Notes under the pieces: model-generated
The model's input: only the letters and a program-made list of their open reading frames with translations
Database searches by the model: none
What the model was told of the DNA's origin: nothing
Translations under genes and position numbers: made by a program
Shown: positions 27,281-36,304 of the stretch, one piece after another
How positions within the stretch are numbered: the stretch's first letter is position 1
How the letters are laid out: each line of letters opens with the position of its first letter
NCBI RefSeq assembly: GCF_014652135.1
Contig: NZ_BMYF01000001.1
Location: forward strand, 310,650-374,649
Length of the DNA stretch: 64,000 nucleotides
Source: Mongoliitalea lutea
Lineage (GTDB): Bacteria > Bacteroidota > Bacteroidia > Cytophagales > Cyclobacteriaceae
Direction of reading: 5' to 3'

Positions 27281-27508
27281 TCAAAGCATGCTTTTTATGG
27301 TGTCTATCATCAGCCCTGTGGCTTTTCGGTGTCCTTTACCATTGACCTGATTGGTAGCGCCACAGAAATACAAATCTGTTTTAGGGTTGTAAAAAGCAAA
27401 AGTGCCTGTCTGTCCCCAGAATCCAAGTATTTCCCCAGGGTATTTGAAGGGGAACAGAATTCTTGGAATCCACAATTTTTCCCAGGGCAGTTTGGAGTAA
27501 GCTTAGGT
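27281..27508 (-). pseudogene. C-terminal remnant of a beta-lactamase-like serine hydrolase
   Basis: The frame after a TAA near 27508 reads WEKLWIPRILFPFKYPGEIL, then GFWGQTGTFAFYNPKTDLYF, GATNQVNGKGHRKATGLM and a stop at 27281. The GxTGTFAFYNPKTDLYF segment matches the conserved end of class C/serine-hydrolase domains (H/Q-S/T-G-x-F-A-x-Y-x-P). The catalytic SxxK and YxN parts are not found upstream. It ends 31 bp before the start of the hydrolase remnant at 27249, so the two were probably neighbours in one operon. Confidence 0.65.
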
Positions 27509-27676
27509 TGAATGTTTTGTTCATTCTATAAATATAAAAAAAGTAAGGAGACAGGACAGGGAATTTCAATTTTAAAATGGTTTGAAATAGGAGGACCGCA
27601 AATCCACTTTATCCGGAGTTTGGAATGGCAAATACCCAATAGAAGGCTTGTACCAAGGCAGCAGGATTTAAGCCAC

Positions 27677-27733
27677 TAAAATTTTTCGAGTATATTCGGA
27701 GATTTATGTAATCGAATAAAATTTTTCGAGTAT
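27677..27733. repeat. 17-bp direct repeat, two copies 40 bp apart
   Basis: TAAAATTTTTCGAGTAT occurs identically at 27677-27693 and 27717-27733. This is debris of a larger repeat family or a duplicated gene start. Confidence 0.6.
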
Positions 27734-27907
27734 GGACGAAAATTTTGTTGTATCACTGGATGATATGAAATTACCATCAAATCAAGGCATCAAGCATATA
27801 CAAGCTTGGAGATTGCAGGACTTTTTGCGGTAGCGCAGGGTTATAAGGTTTCCCCCAGGTTAATTGGTATATTTTTAAAAGAGGATTATAATTCCTATTT
27901 ATCCGGA

Positions 27908-27930
27908 GTTCGGGATTGCTAATCCCGAAC
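27908..27930. repeat. REP-like palindrome
   Basis: Perfect 10-bp arms GTTCGGGATT / AATCCCGAAC around a GCT loop. Short GC-rich hairpins of this type are dispersed in Bacteroidota genomes, often with REP-associated tyrosine transposases. No transposase gene is present here. Confidence 0.6.
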
Positions 27931-27964
27931 AACCCATAAAAATACTTAAATCTCTAATACCAAA

Positions 27965-28254
27965 TTAATCTTGTTTTGGAACCCAGACAGAAACTGAGTT
28001 GGCCTTGCATTGCAATTTTACCCATCCATCATCATTGGTAGTAATAAGCTCAGCGATATGAACGGTGATATCGAAATAAGTAGTATTAGGTGCACCCGTC
28101 TCCATATTTTTGGTTCCATCCATCCCATTACTTAAAAGGACAGCCATGCCTTGGACAGATCAGAAGCATATTTTTCCAATTCCTTCCACCAACTCCCATC
28201 CGCTGGCGTATACCAGTGGAAGTATTGGATCATAGCACCGTTATTTTCTGGCAT
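27965..28254 (-). pseudogene. Alpha-amylase (GH13_5-like) with its middle deleted
   Basis: From the ATG at 28254 the frame reads MPENNGAMIQYFHWYTPADG, then SWWKELEKYASDLSKAW and a stop at 28132. This is the N-terminus of liquefying amylases (NGxMMQYFEWYxPxDG, W..L...A..L). Immediately adjoining in another frame, MAVLLSNGMDGTKNMETG (from 28147) to the end VKLQCKANSVSVWVPKQD at 27965 is the C-terminal beta domain of the same family. The whole catalytic barrel (about 380 residues) is missing between them and the frames no longer match, so one internal deletion made the pseudogene. Confidence 0.82.
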
Positions 28255-28317
28255 ATTGACATATACGTGTTTGACATATACTTAAGCAGGTTTTAAAAAG
28301 AAATTTAAAGTTTAGCT

Positions 28318-29220
28318 TTATTTCTTCATCATCCCTTCCACATACATCCTCCAGTTATGTTGTTCTTTGAATCCTAGGACTTCCCTGATCTTACGATTGG
28401 AAAAAAGTGCTTCATGCTCTTTTATATCTCGTGTAAGGGGAACTCCAGGAAAAAACCGCTCTGCTAATTCTTTACTTGGAATAATTGCTCCGTTGTGATC
28501 ATTCCCTGCATTAAACACTTGATAGCCTAAGCCATCTTTTTGTAGGCATAAATCCACAATCTGACCTAAATCTCGGGCATCTATATAACAAAAAGCATTT
28601 CTTCTCCTAACTTCAGGGTGCTTGAAGTAGTATGGGAAAAGTGTCTCATATTCATGCGGTTCTATCACATTACCAATTCTCAAAGCATAAATATCAACTC
28701 CTGAGCGACGCTGAAAACTTCTGGCAGTCTGCTCATTGACTACTTTGGAAAGGCCATAGCTATCCATTGGATCTACATCATAATCTTCCTCCAAAGGCAA
28801 GGATTTTGGATTGGTCTGCCCATCTGAAAAACAAATCCCATAGGTGGTCTCCGATGAAGCGATGATGATTTTTTTAATCTCCAGCTTCACAGCAGCCTCT
28901 ATCACGTTGTAAGTTCCAACCGTATTGACACGGAAAGTTTCATTGTCAGGATTAATCAAAATTCTTGGTACAGCAGCAAAATGCACTACCGCATCAAATT
29001 TGGGAACTCCTGTGCCTGCCTCCAATTCATCAAACCAAGTGTAGGAAGTCATGGCGTTGAACATTTGACCGGAATCTGTAATATCAGCTATCAATGTATT
29101 GACACCGGGGATATCTACAGGTTTTAAATCTACATTTAATACCTGATGCCCTTGATCCAATAAATACTGTATGGCATGTTTACCAGCTTTTCCAGATCCT
29201 CCAGTAAAGAATATTCTCAT
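28318..29220 (-). CDS. NAD-dependent epimerase/dehydratase (extended SDR)
   Basis: 300 residues. The N-terminal Rossmann motif FFTGGSGKAGKHAIQYLLDQ (residues 4-23) and the DLKPVD acidic end of strand 2 show NAD binding. The segment FDAVVHFAAVPRIL follows the fold, SSETTYG supplies the Ser/Thr and YGLSK (about residue 154) the catalytic Tyr and Lys. The C-terminal half is the substrate domain. It probably epimerises or dehydrates a nucleotide sugar, but no sugar cluster adjoins. Monocistronic. Confidence 0.87.
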   Translation of the reverse strand: MRIFFTGGSGKAGKHAIQYLLDQGHQVLNVDLKPVDIPGVNTLIADITDSGQMFNAMTSYTWFDELEAGTGVPKFDAVVHFAAVPRILINPDNETFRVNTVGTYNVIEAAVKLEIKKIIIASSETTYGICFSDGQTNPKSLPLEEDYDVDPMDSYGLSKVVNEQTARSFQRRSGVDIYALRIGNVIEPHEYETLFPYYFKHPEVRRRNAFCYIDARDLGQIVDLCLQKDGLGYQVFNAGNDHNGAIIPSKELAERFFPGVPLTRDIKEHEALFSNRKIREVLGFKEQHNWRMYVEGMMKK

Positions 29221-29345
29221 GATTCCGATGATTTGTTGGTTGAGTTGATTACAAAAATAACCCCAACAAAGTTTAAAAATGATTTAAAAATACCCAAAAA
29301 GGAACTATGAATTTTAGCAAAATCAATTCTTCCCGTTAAAAAAAG

Positions 29346-29410
29346 CTTTGTGCCTTGATGCCCTCGTGGAAATTCTAAAAAGATTACCTTCCAGACAACA
29401 AGACACAAAG
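29346..29410. repeat. Imperfect inverted repeat, intergenic
   Basis: CTTTGTGCCTTG at 29346-29357 and CAAGACACAAAG at 29399-29410 are inverse copies with one mismatch, 41 bp apart. Sequences of this type are common spacers in Bacteroidota. Confidence 0.45.
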
Positions 29411-29430
29411 TCGATTAGAGAACCTAGGGA

Positions 29431-30333
29431 TTAATTCCCAGTCAAAATCTTCATCAACTCATCCAGCTTCGGAGACAAAATGATCTCCGTGCGTCTGTTG
29501 AGTGCTCTTCCATCTGCTGTATCGTTGGAAGCTCTAGGCATAAACTCTCCCTTACCGGAAGCAGTCACTCTATTTGGGGAAATGCTGTGTTCATCTGTAA
29601 GAATCCTTACGATAGATGTCGCTCTTACCACACTCAGATCCCAATTGTCTCTAAATCGGGCTGTTCTTATGGGAACATTATCGGTGTGGCCTTCCACCAA
29701 GACATCGATTTCTTCATTTTTATTCAAGACATCACCCAATACACGGATAGCTTGTCTTCCTTTTTGCTCTACATCCGCACTTCCAGACCTGAACAAAAGT
29801 TTATCTGACATGGATACATATACTTTCCCATTTCTGACTTCTACCGTCAGCTCATCGGAATTAAAACCAAGTAAGGCATTTCTTACAATGTCATTCAGGC
29901 GTTGGGTGATAGAATCCTGACGGGCAATAATTTGCTGCATTTCCCGCAAAGCATTTTCTCGCTCGAGTAATAAACGTTCTTTTTCATTCAGCTCATTGGA
30001 TTTTTGTTGAAGAGCAGTATTGAACTGCTGAGCTTGAGAGACATTTTCATTTCTCAAATCATCATAGAGCCCCCTTAAATCGTTAAATTCTTGTCGGAGC
30101 GTCTGATTTTGTTCAGTGCTTTCATTGAGTCTTGCAGTGAGATCTGCATTTTCGGATTCACTGATGGCAAGGTTGGTACAAAGCTCATCCCGTTCGATGA
30201 TGACTGCTTTCAGCCGTTTACCTCCAGGCAGTTTATCTGGTACACGGTCTCCGCATCGGTAGACAGGAGCGCAGGAGGAGGCAGCTAACATAAGAAAGCC
30301 ACCCATTAGTGCTAAGGCATGTAGTTTTTGCAT
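29431..30333 (-). CDS. OmpA/MotB-domain lipoprotein with central coiled coil
   Basis: 300 residues. Lipoprotein signal (MGGFLMLAASSCAPVYRC, Cys near 21). Residues about 50-145 form a long heptad-rich coiled coil (ENADLTARLNESTEQNQTLR, LNEKERLLLERENALREMQQ). The last 130 are an OmpA domain: LLFRSGSADVEQKGRQAI, VLVEGHTDNVPI (about 208-219), WDLSVVRATSIVRIL and NRRTEIILSP, the peptidoglycan-binding signature. It probably anchors the outer membrane to the wall. Single gene. Confidence 0.92.
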   Translation of the reverse strand: MQKLHALALMGGFLMLAASSCAPVYRCGDRVPDKLPGGKRLKAVIIERDELCTNLAISESENADLTARLNESTEQNQTLRQEFNDLRGLYDDLRNENVSQAQQFNTALQQKSNELNEKERLLLERENALREMQQIIARQDSITQRLNDIVRNALLGFNSDELTVEVRNGKVYVSMSDKLLFRSGSADVEQKGRQAIRVLGDVLNKNEEIDVLVEGHTDNVPIRTARFRDNWDLSVVRATSIVRILTDEHSISPNRVTASGKGEFMPRASNDTADGRALNRRTEIILSPKLDELMKILTGN

Positions 30334-30502
30334 AAATACTTTAATTTCGAAGTAAATTTTTCAATGATTGTTAACGGAAATGTATGATTTCAGTTAGGCT
30401 AGTCTTTGGAAATAATTATCCAAAATAGATTCTAAGAAGGAGAAAATTCCATGCCAAAAAAAATAGGAGTAAACTCTTTAGGCTTTCCGCTGTTAAACCC
30501 CT

Positions 30503-30901
30503 ATGGAAAAATATGCAATTATTGATGAGTCAGCATTTCCCCTGATAACTATACAGTTTACAGGCGCAAAAAGTACGGATGAAAATTTCATAGCCTACTT
30601 ACAAGAAAATAAGAATTGCTACAGACACAAAGAAAAGCTAGGAATTATTTTTGATGCAACTAACGCATCACTTCCTTCACTGAAACATCAACAAATGCAA
30701 GCTGCTTGGCTCAAAGAAAATAAAGGATTAATGGAAGCATACTGCCTTGGAACAGCCTACGTTATCCCCAGCGCAGCTGTTCGATCCATTTTACGAGTCA
30801 TATTTTCAATTCAAAAGCAGCCAGTCCCTTATCAGATTTGTGAAAATATAGATGAGGCCCAAGTATGGATTAAATCAGCTTTATCTAAAAATTTAGCTTA
30901 A
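30503..30901 (+). CDS. STAS/SpoIIAA-like small protein
   Basis: 132 residues, no signal peptide. Order of elements: strand AIIDESAFPLITIQFTG, helix STDENFIAYLQENKNC, strand KLGIIFDATNASLPS, helix QAAWLKENKG, strand CLGTAYVIPSAAVRSILRVI, helix DEAQVWIKSAL. This alternation resembles SpoIIAA/STAS-like lipid or anti-sigma proteins of Bacteroidota. No function can be assigned. It stands alone between two minus-strand regions. Confidence 0.5.
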   Translation: MEKYAIIDESAFPLITIQFTGAKSTDENFIAYLQENKNCYRHKEKLGIIFDATNASLPSLKHQQMQAAWLKENKGLMEAYCLGTAYVIPSAAVRSILRVIFSIQKQPVPYQICENIDEAQVWIKSALSKNLA

Positions 30902-30937
30902 AAGATAAGCCCCATAAAACTTTTATAAGCAAGCTTC

Positions 30938-31024
30938 CTACTCAGTTCTACTTTTTAAAAAATTATTGAAAATGATTTTAGCTTGAGGGCTCTGAAACAG
31001 TGCCGCATGCCCGATGCCCAGCAA
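30938..31024 (-). pseudogene. C-terminal fragment of an alpha/beta hydrolase
   Basis: 28 codons ending in TAG at 30938 read LLGIGHAALFQSPQAKIIFN then NFLKSRTE. The GHAALFQSP segment is the typical catalytic-histidine region of alpha/beta hydrolases. Nothing of the enzyme remains upstream: a TAA lies just before it, and then the end of cydB. Only the last 28 residues survive. Confidence 0.5.
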
Positions 31025-31046
31025 TTAGAGAAGTTCAACCCAAATA

Positions 31047-32084
31047 TCAATACCCCTCAGATTCAGAATTGACCCTCCCCCAAAACGTTCTATACACAAA
31101 ATAACTGTACAACAACACCAAAGGTCCGCCGACAGCAACAAAGCCCATCATTATTTTTAAGGTTTTTGTAGATGCTGCTGCATTATAGATAGTGATACTG
31201 TTCGCCTCTATTCCATTAGACCATAGTAATCGTGGATAAAGTTCAAATGCAACAATTACTAAAAGCAATGCTATCGTAAGACTTGTAAACACAAATGCCC
31301 ATCCATATTTTTCTTTACTTGCCAAACGTGGCACATTGGCAATACTTAGAAATACCAAAAAAGGTACAATGAATAAAATGGGATTCTCCTTAAAAACTAC
31401 CAGGAGATGATCTAAAGTAAGTAATCCATAAATGGTTGTGATTAAATAAGAAATGATGAAAAAGGCCATGCCCTTATTTAAAAATCCTTGAATCCTAAAA
31501 TAAAGTGAGCCTTCTGTTTTTAACAACAAATAGACAGCCCCATGCATCATGAAAAGACCAACACTAGTGATTCCGACCAATATGGAGAATGGATTTAAAA
31601 ATTCAAAAAATCCAGCTCCAATATATTCATAATTTTCATCCAGAGGCATTCCATTGAGGATATTACCCAATACTACACCCAGTAGAAAAGCCAACATTAC
31701 ACTTGATACAGAATAACTCCAATCCCACATGCTTCTCCACCAAGACATTTCTTCCATGTTTCTAAATTTGATAGAAATACCTCTAAAAATGATAAACATA
31801 AAAAAAAGAATAAATGGCGTATACATTGCCGAAAACAAGGTGCCATAGAATACCGGAAAACCAGCAAAAAGCGTACCTCCCCCAATCACCAACCATACTT
31901 CATTCCCATGCCAAGTTGGATCAATCGCCTTCAGGGCAGTCTGCCGACTACTCTCCCTTCTAAAGAAAATATGCCAGGCACCTGCTCCAAAATCAAATCC
32001 GTCCAAAATCGCATAACCTGAGAAAAGCGCTCCTACTACTAAAAACCACCAAGTGGGATAATCTATTCCTAATAAAGTTTCCAT
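31047..32084 (-). CDS. cydB: Cytochrome bd ubiquinol oxidase subunit II
   Basis: 345 residues with eight to nine membrane segments. The family start TWWFLVVGALFSGYAILDGF with DFGAGAWHIFFRR, then DPTWHGNEVWLVIGGGTLFA (about 50-70), are diagnostic of CydB. With CydA it forms the high-affinity oxidase that reduces O2 to water with menaquinol. Its start lies 6 bp after the cydA stop, so they are one operon. No CydX-like small gene is seen. Confidence 0.96.
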   Translation of the reverse strand: METLLGIDYPTWWFLVVGALFSGYAILDGFDFGAGAWHIFFRRESSRQTALKAIDPTWHGNEVWLVIGGGTLFAGFPVFYGTLFSAMYTPFILFFMFIIFRGISIKFRNMEEMSWWRSMWDWSYSVSSVMLAFLLGVVLGNILNGMPLDENYEYIGAGFFEFLNPFSILVGITSVGLFMMHGAVYLLLKTEGSLYFRIQGFLNKGMAFFIISYLITTIYGLLTLDHLLVVFKENPILFIVPFLVFLSIANVPRLASKEKYGWAFVFTSLTIALLLVIVAFELYPRLLWSNGIEANSITIYNAAASTKTLKIMMGFVAVGGPLVLLYSYFVYRTFWGRVNSESEGY

Positions 32085-32090
32085 AGTTGA

Positions 32091-33467
32091 TTATTTAGAA
32101 ATAATGCTGGCAATTTGACTATTGATCCCACCTTCCCCATGATCGGACTCAGTAGATGGTCCTTTTTGAATTGCTTTGTTCATCAGATAAATGAATAACA
32201 AAAAAAGCACTGCATACACAATGAAAAACAATATCAAAGAAAACAACACCTGATTGGCCTGCACACTTTTGGAAAGGGCATCAGAAGTTCTCAATAACCC
32301 ATAGACTACCCATGGCTGTCTACCCATTTCGGCTGCAAACCAGCCAAATTGATTGGCGAGCTGTGGAAGGATTGCTGTAAATACAAAAACCCATAAAAGC
32401 CACTTATTCTCAAACAATTTACCCCGCTTCCACTGCCATAAAGCAAATAGGCTCAAGGCAATCAAAAACATCCCTATAGCCACCATCAAATGGTAAAACT
32501 GAAATACCGCATTTACCTGACTCGGCCTATCTTCTTTGGCAAAAGCATCAAGACCGATGACAGGTGCTTCAAAATCCTGATGCAACATAAAGGATAAGCC
32601 TCCAGGGATTTTTAATCCAGTGACTTGTTGAGTTTCATTATCCACCCAACCAACAAGATACAGGTCTGCTGGAGCTTCTTTAGCATAATGCCCTTCTAAA
32701 GCAGCTAGTTTTGCTGGTTGATTGACAGCCACACCCTCTGCAGAGTTATGGCCGGTAAACAATTGGGCTAAAGAAGCAATCACTGCTACTACCAAGGTGA
32801 TCTTGAATGCTTTGATAGAAAGACCAACAAAATGACCCTTGATAATGTAATAGGCATGAACACTTAAAATAAGAAATGCACCTGCTAAAAAAGCCCCTAG
32901 CCACACATGCGTAAGTCTATCTACCGATGAAGGGTTAAAAACCATTGCCCAAAAGTCCACAATTTCTGCACGGGCTTGCATTCCTTCTCCTACTATGTGA
33001 TACCCAGCGGGTGTTTGTTGCCAAGAGTTTGCGACGACTATCCAAACAGCTGAAAACATAGATCCTAAAAAAACAGCCCAAGTAGCAACTAAATGCACCC
33101 ATGGTTTGACACGGTTCCAACCAAATAACAGCACACCTAAGGCACTGCTTTCCAATGCAAAAGCAAAAATACCTTCTGCTGCCAAGGCACTACCAAATAT
33201 ATCTCCTACATAGCGGGAATAGGTAGCCCAGTTGGTGCCAAATTCAAATTCCATTACAATGCCTGTGACAACACCTATACCAAATGTGATCGCAAAAATC
33301 TTTGTCCAAAATTTCGCAAGTATTTCATAATCCTTCTTTTTAGTTCGGATATACATTGTTTCAAAAACAACCATCAATAAGCCTATCCCAATACTGAGAG
33401 GAGGATAGATGTAATGAAAAGCAACGGTAAAGGCAAATTGGATCCGGGATAAAACTTCTACATCCAT
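32091..33467 (-). CDS. cydA: Cytochrome bd ubiquinol oxidase subunit I
   Basis: 458 residues with nine membrane segments. Markers: [20 protein letters not shown] with the b595/d-heme His near residue 19; [37 protein letters not shown]; and [18 protein letters not shown]. The periplasmic Q-loop between helices VI and VII is short ([13 protein letters not shown] region, about 250-320), as in the short-Q-loop oxidases of Bacteroidota. It catalyses menaquinol oxidation. First gene of the cydAB operon. Confidence 0.96.
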   Translation of the reverse strand: MDVEVLSRIQFAFTVAFHYIYPPLSIGIGLLMVVFETMYIRTKKKDYEILAKFWTKIFAITFGIGVVTGIVMEFEFGTNWATYSRYVGDIFGSALAAEGIFAFALESSALGVLLFGWNRVKPWVHLVATWAVFLGSMFSAVWIVVANSWQQTPAGYHIVGEGMQARAEIVDFWAMVFNPSSVDRLTHVWLGAFLAGAFLILSVHAYYIIKGHFVGLSIKAFKITLVVAVIASLAQLFTGHNSAEGVAVNQPAKLAALEGHYAKEAPADLYLVGWVDNETQQVTGLKIPGGLSFMLHQDFEAPVIGLDAFAKEDRPSQVNAVFQFYHLMVAIGMFLIALSLFALWQWKRGKLFENKWLLWVFVFTAILPQLANQFGWFAAEMGRQPWVVYGLLRTSDALSKSVQANQVLFSLILFFIVYAVLFLLFIYLMNKAIQKGPSTESDHGEGGINSQIASIISK

Positions 33468-33650
33468 GGTATTTGATAATCACAGGTTTTAACGGTACGT
33501 ATATAGCATTACTTCATTTGATGAATTGCTATGGTTCGTTAAATGTATGATGAATATCATAAAACCATAGAGACCAATATCACATTGAACCCAATAGAAC
33601 TAAAAAAACTATCAATTGATAAAGAAAATATTAGGCATAATACAAAAAAC

Positions 33651-33675
33651 CCGCAATAACTTTAAGCTATTGCGG
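33651..33675 (-). terminator. Terminator after the propionyl-CoA synthetase gene
   Basis: CCGCAATA / TATTGCGG stem, followed on the minus strand by GGGTTTTTTG. 13 bp beyond the stop at 33689. Confidence 0.8.
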
Positions 33676-33688
33676 ATTCCTAAATTCT

Positions 33689-35593
33689 TTAATCCATCTC
33701 AAACTCCAAACCGATTTGATGGGATTTTAACACCTCTTTGATTTCGGTTAAAATCGCCGGATCATCAATTGTAGATGGAATATCAAAAGGCACATCATCA
33801 GCAATATTCCGAATAATCTTGCGTAGGATTTTTCCAGAGCGTGTTTTGGGTAGTCGCTTGACCAATACAACCGTTTTAAAGTAAGAAATTGCTCCAATTG
33901 TTTCACGGACACTTTTTACCAACTCAGCTTCCAAATCTTCCCTGCTGATATTTCGCCCATCTTTCAAAACTACTAAGGCAATTGGTCGTTGTCCACGCAA
34001 TTTGTCGGCAATACCTACCACGGCACATTCTGCAACGACTGTATTGGCTGCTACAATTTCCTCCATTTCACCGGTAGAAAGTCTATGCCCACTGACATTG
34101 ATCACATCATCTACCCTCCCCATGATGTAGAAGTAATTATCATCATCTTTGAAGCCTCCATCTCCGGTGAGGTAATACCCTTCAAATTTTGACAAATAAC
34201 CCTTTCTGAAGCGCTCATCATCTTTCCATAAGGTAGGGAAACAACCAGGACCTAATGGCAACTTAATGACTACATATCCCTCTTGATTAGGTCCAAGCAG
34301 CTCCCCGTTTTCACCCATGATTTGTACATCATATCCAGGAACAGGAGTTGAGGAGGAACCAGGTTTAACAGGTTTCAGACCAACACCGGCCATATTCGCC
34401 AGCATAGGGGAACCTGATTCTGTTTGCCACCAATGATCAATCACCGGAATCTTCAATAAATCACTGACCCATTCATAGGTAGCAGGATCACAGCGTTCAC
34501 CAGCCACAAACAAATATTTTAAAGAAGACACATCGTACTTTTCAAATAACTTGCCCTCACTATCTTCCTTTTTAATCGCACGGATGGCCGTTGGAGCGGT
34601 GAAAAAGGTTTTAACCTTGTGCTGCTCGATAATTCTCCAAAAGGTACCTGCATCCGGAGTTCGAATAGGCTTCCCCTCAAACAAAATGGTGGTACAACCT
34701 GAAATCAAAGGAGCATACACTATGTAAGAATGGCCCACAGCCCATCCAATATCAGACGCCGCCCAAAATACATCTCCTGGATTAGTATCATAGACCGCTT
34801 GCAAGCTATACTTCATGACTACCGCATGCCCACCATTATCACGGATTATGCCTTTGGGTTTCCCCGTAGTTCCCGAAGTATAGAGAATGTACAAAGGATC
34901 CCAAGCATCTACCGGAACATAGGTGTGAGGCTCGACTGATTCCAAAGCTTGATTCCAATCAACCTCTCGGTCAGAGCGTAGCTCTGCAAGGGCCATTGGC
35001 CTTTGTAATACAATATGATAATCCGGCTCAAAAGTAGCCTCTTTCAATGCTTGATCAATTAATGGTTTGTAGGGAATCACCCGATCAAATTCAATCCCAC
35101 AAGATGCTGAAACAATCACCTTTGGTTCGGCATCATCGATACGGATTGCCAATTCATGCGGAGCAAAGCCTCCAAACACAACAGAATGGATAGCACCCAA
35201 ACGAGCACATGCCAACATAGCCACCACAGCCTCAGGGACCATTGGCATGTAGATAATGACTGTATCTCCTTTAACCACTCCCTTGGAAGCCAACAGCCCT
35301 GCAAATACGGCCACTTTATCACGTAATTCCCGATAGGTAAACTCCATTATAGTATTGGTCACTGGAGAATCATAAATCAAGGCGGCCTGTTCACCCCTAC
35401 CTGTTTCCACATGATAATCTAAACAGAGATAAGAGGTATTCAACTGACCTCCTTCATACCAACGATAAAATCCCTGCTCATTGGTGGAAAGTATTTTTTC
35501 AGGAAATTTAAACCATGCTAATGTCTCAGCTTTTTCTTTCCAAAACTGTTCTGGATTGGCAAGCGAGTGTTGATAATCATTGATAGAAGCCAT
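33689..35593 (-). CDS. prpE: Propionyl-CoA synthetase (acyl-CoA ligase, PrpE type)
   Basis: 634 residues of the ANL superfamily. N-terminal ACAS domain (YQHSLANPEQFWKEKAETLA WF order), VVFGGFAPHELAIRIDDAEP with KVIVSASCG, the P-loop YTSGTTGKPKG at about residue 238, WWQTESGSPM with the core glutamate, YYLTGDGGFKDDDNYFYIMG and GHRLSTGEMEEI, and the C-terminal catalytic lysine in LPKTRSGKILRKIIR (about 588). The RIDDAEPKVIVSASCGIEF pattern and length favour propionyl- over acetyl-CoA synthetase. The enzyme activates propionate (or acetate) with ATP and CoA. Single gene. Confidence 0.88.
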   Translation of the reverse strand: MASINDYQHSLANPEQFWKEKAETLAWFKFPEKILSTNEQGFYRWYEGGQLNTSYLCLDYHVETGRGEQAALIYDSPVTNTIMEFTYRELRDKVAVFAGLLASKGVVKGDTVIIYMPMVPEAVVAMLACARLGAIHSVVFGGFAPHELAIRIDDAEPKVIVSASCGIEFDRVIPYKPLIDQALKEATFEPDYHIVLQRPMALAELRSDREVDWNQALESVEPHTYVPVDAWDPLYILYTSGTTGKPKGIIRDNGGHAVVMKYSLQAVYDTNPGDVFWAASDIGWAVGHSYIVYAPLISGCTTILFEGKPIRTPDAGTFWRIIEQHKVKTFFTAPTAIRAIKKEDSEGKLFEKYDVSSLKYLFVAGERCDPATYEWVSDLLKIPVIDHWWQTESGSPMLANMAGVGLKPVKPGSSSTPVPGYDVQIMGENGELLGPNQEGYVVIKLPLGPGCFPTLWKDDERFRKGYLSKFEGYYLTGDGGFKDDDNYFYIMGRVDDVINVSGHRLSTGEMEEIVAANTVVAECAVVGIADKLRGQRPIALVVLKDGRNISREDLEAELVKSVRETIGAISYFKTVVLVKRLPKTRSGKILRKIIRNIADDVPFDIPSTIDDPAILTEIKEVLKSHQIGLEFEMD

Positions 35594-35814
35594 TAATACT
35601 GCAAATAAATAGTGCTAATACGTTATTTTGGGAGATAAAATTCTCTGAATCTAAGGTAAAGCAAAAAAACGAAGGAGTTATATAATAAAAAGCTAAATAG
35701 CTATAGATTCAAAAAACCTAGCTTTTTAACTAACCAATATCCAAGTTAATTTAAAAGGAATTTTTTTTGAGAAGATGATTGTTTTTTTTATCTTTAATCA
35801 AAACAAGTTATTCA

Positions 35815-36213
35815 ATGAAACAGATTCTTTTTTCCCTAACATTTATTTGTATTTTGTTATTTACAAATGGTGCCACTGCACAGCGTTTAAAGCTTCCGTC
35901 AGGAAGTGGTGATTTGACTAATCAAGTATTATCAGCAATAAACACGGTTGATAAATTAGGCTTGACGGCTGATCAGGATACTAAGTTAAAAGCACATAAC
36001 AAATCATTTGTTGATGATGTATTCAAAGTTTTGAACAATTCCAGTCTTTCAGATGATGCAAAAAAGAGCAGTTTCACTAATCTTAAAATGACACGTCAAA
36101 ACTTTCTTTTACAGCTGCTAGGTCAGCAACTTTTAGGAAATTACAACAAAGGCGTAGGTAATCTACTCAAACCTTTGAACAAACAATTAGGCTTGGCTGC
36201 ATTGGCTTTTTAA
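35815..36213 (+). CDS. Secreted small unknown protein
   Basis: 132 residues from the ATG at 35815; the frame opens upstream at a TTG, but MKQILFSLTFICILLFTNGA is a classic signal peptide with cleavage after ATAQ. The mature part is mostly helical (LTNQVLSAINTVDKLGLTAD, DDAKKSSFTNLKMTRQNFLL) and ends NKQLGLAALAF. No family recognised. It converges on menB with a bidirectional terminator between them. Confidence 0.6.
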   Translation: MKQILFSLTFICILLFTNGATAQRLKLPSGSGDLTNQVLSAINTVDKLGLTADQDTKLKAHNKSFVDDVFKVLNNSSLSDDAKKSSFTNLKMTRQNFLLQLLGQQLLGNYNKGVGNLLKPLNKQLGLAALAF

Positions 36214-36267
36214 TATAATCTTTGTATTAAAATTGAAAAGTAAAAATTCAATTTAAGTGATATTAAA

Positions 36268-36293
36268 ACCGAGATAGGAAAGTAAATCTCGGT
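36268..36293. terminator. Bidirectional terminator between convergent genes
   Basis: 8-bp stem ACCGAGAT / ATCTCGGT between the stops at 36213 (plus) and 36305 (minus), with A-rich sequence on its left side and a shorter T-containing run on its right. Confidence 0.6.
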
Positions 36294-36304
36294 CTTAACT
36301 ATTT

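Larger units (their letters stand above)
27509..27964. other. 456-bp repeat-bearing spacer with no intact gene
   Basis: The stretch holds a REP-like hairpin (27908-27930), a degenerate second copy of its left flank near 27610 (TATCCGGAGTTTGG against TATCCGGAGTTCGG), and a 17-bp direct repeat (27677-27693 and 27717-27733). A 33-codon open frame at 27732 (MDENFVVSLDDMKLPSNQG...) looks like no known protein. No RNA gene was seen. Confidence 0.5.

Noticed and set aside
27732-27833. 33-codon open frame in the decay region
   Set aside because: No signal, no match to a known small protein, and it sits inside the repeat-rich spacer.
29217-29408. 63-residue frame overlapping the epimerase start
   Set aside because: It overlaps the spacer inverted repeat, has no family or signal peptide, and reads like translated spacer.
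33546-33561. Short palindrome upstream of cydA (TATGAT/ATCATA)
   Set aside because: Only 6-bp arms in an AT-rich spacer, expected by chance. No known regulator site matches.
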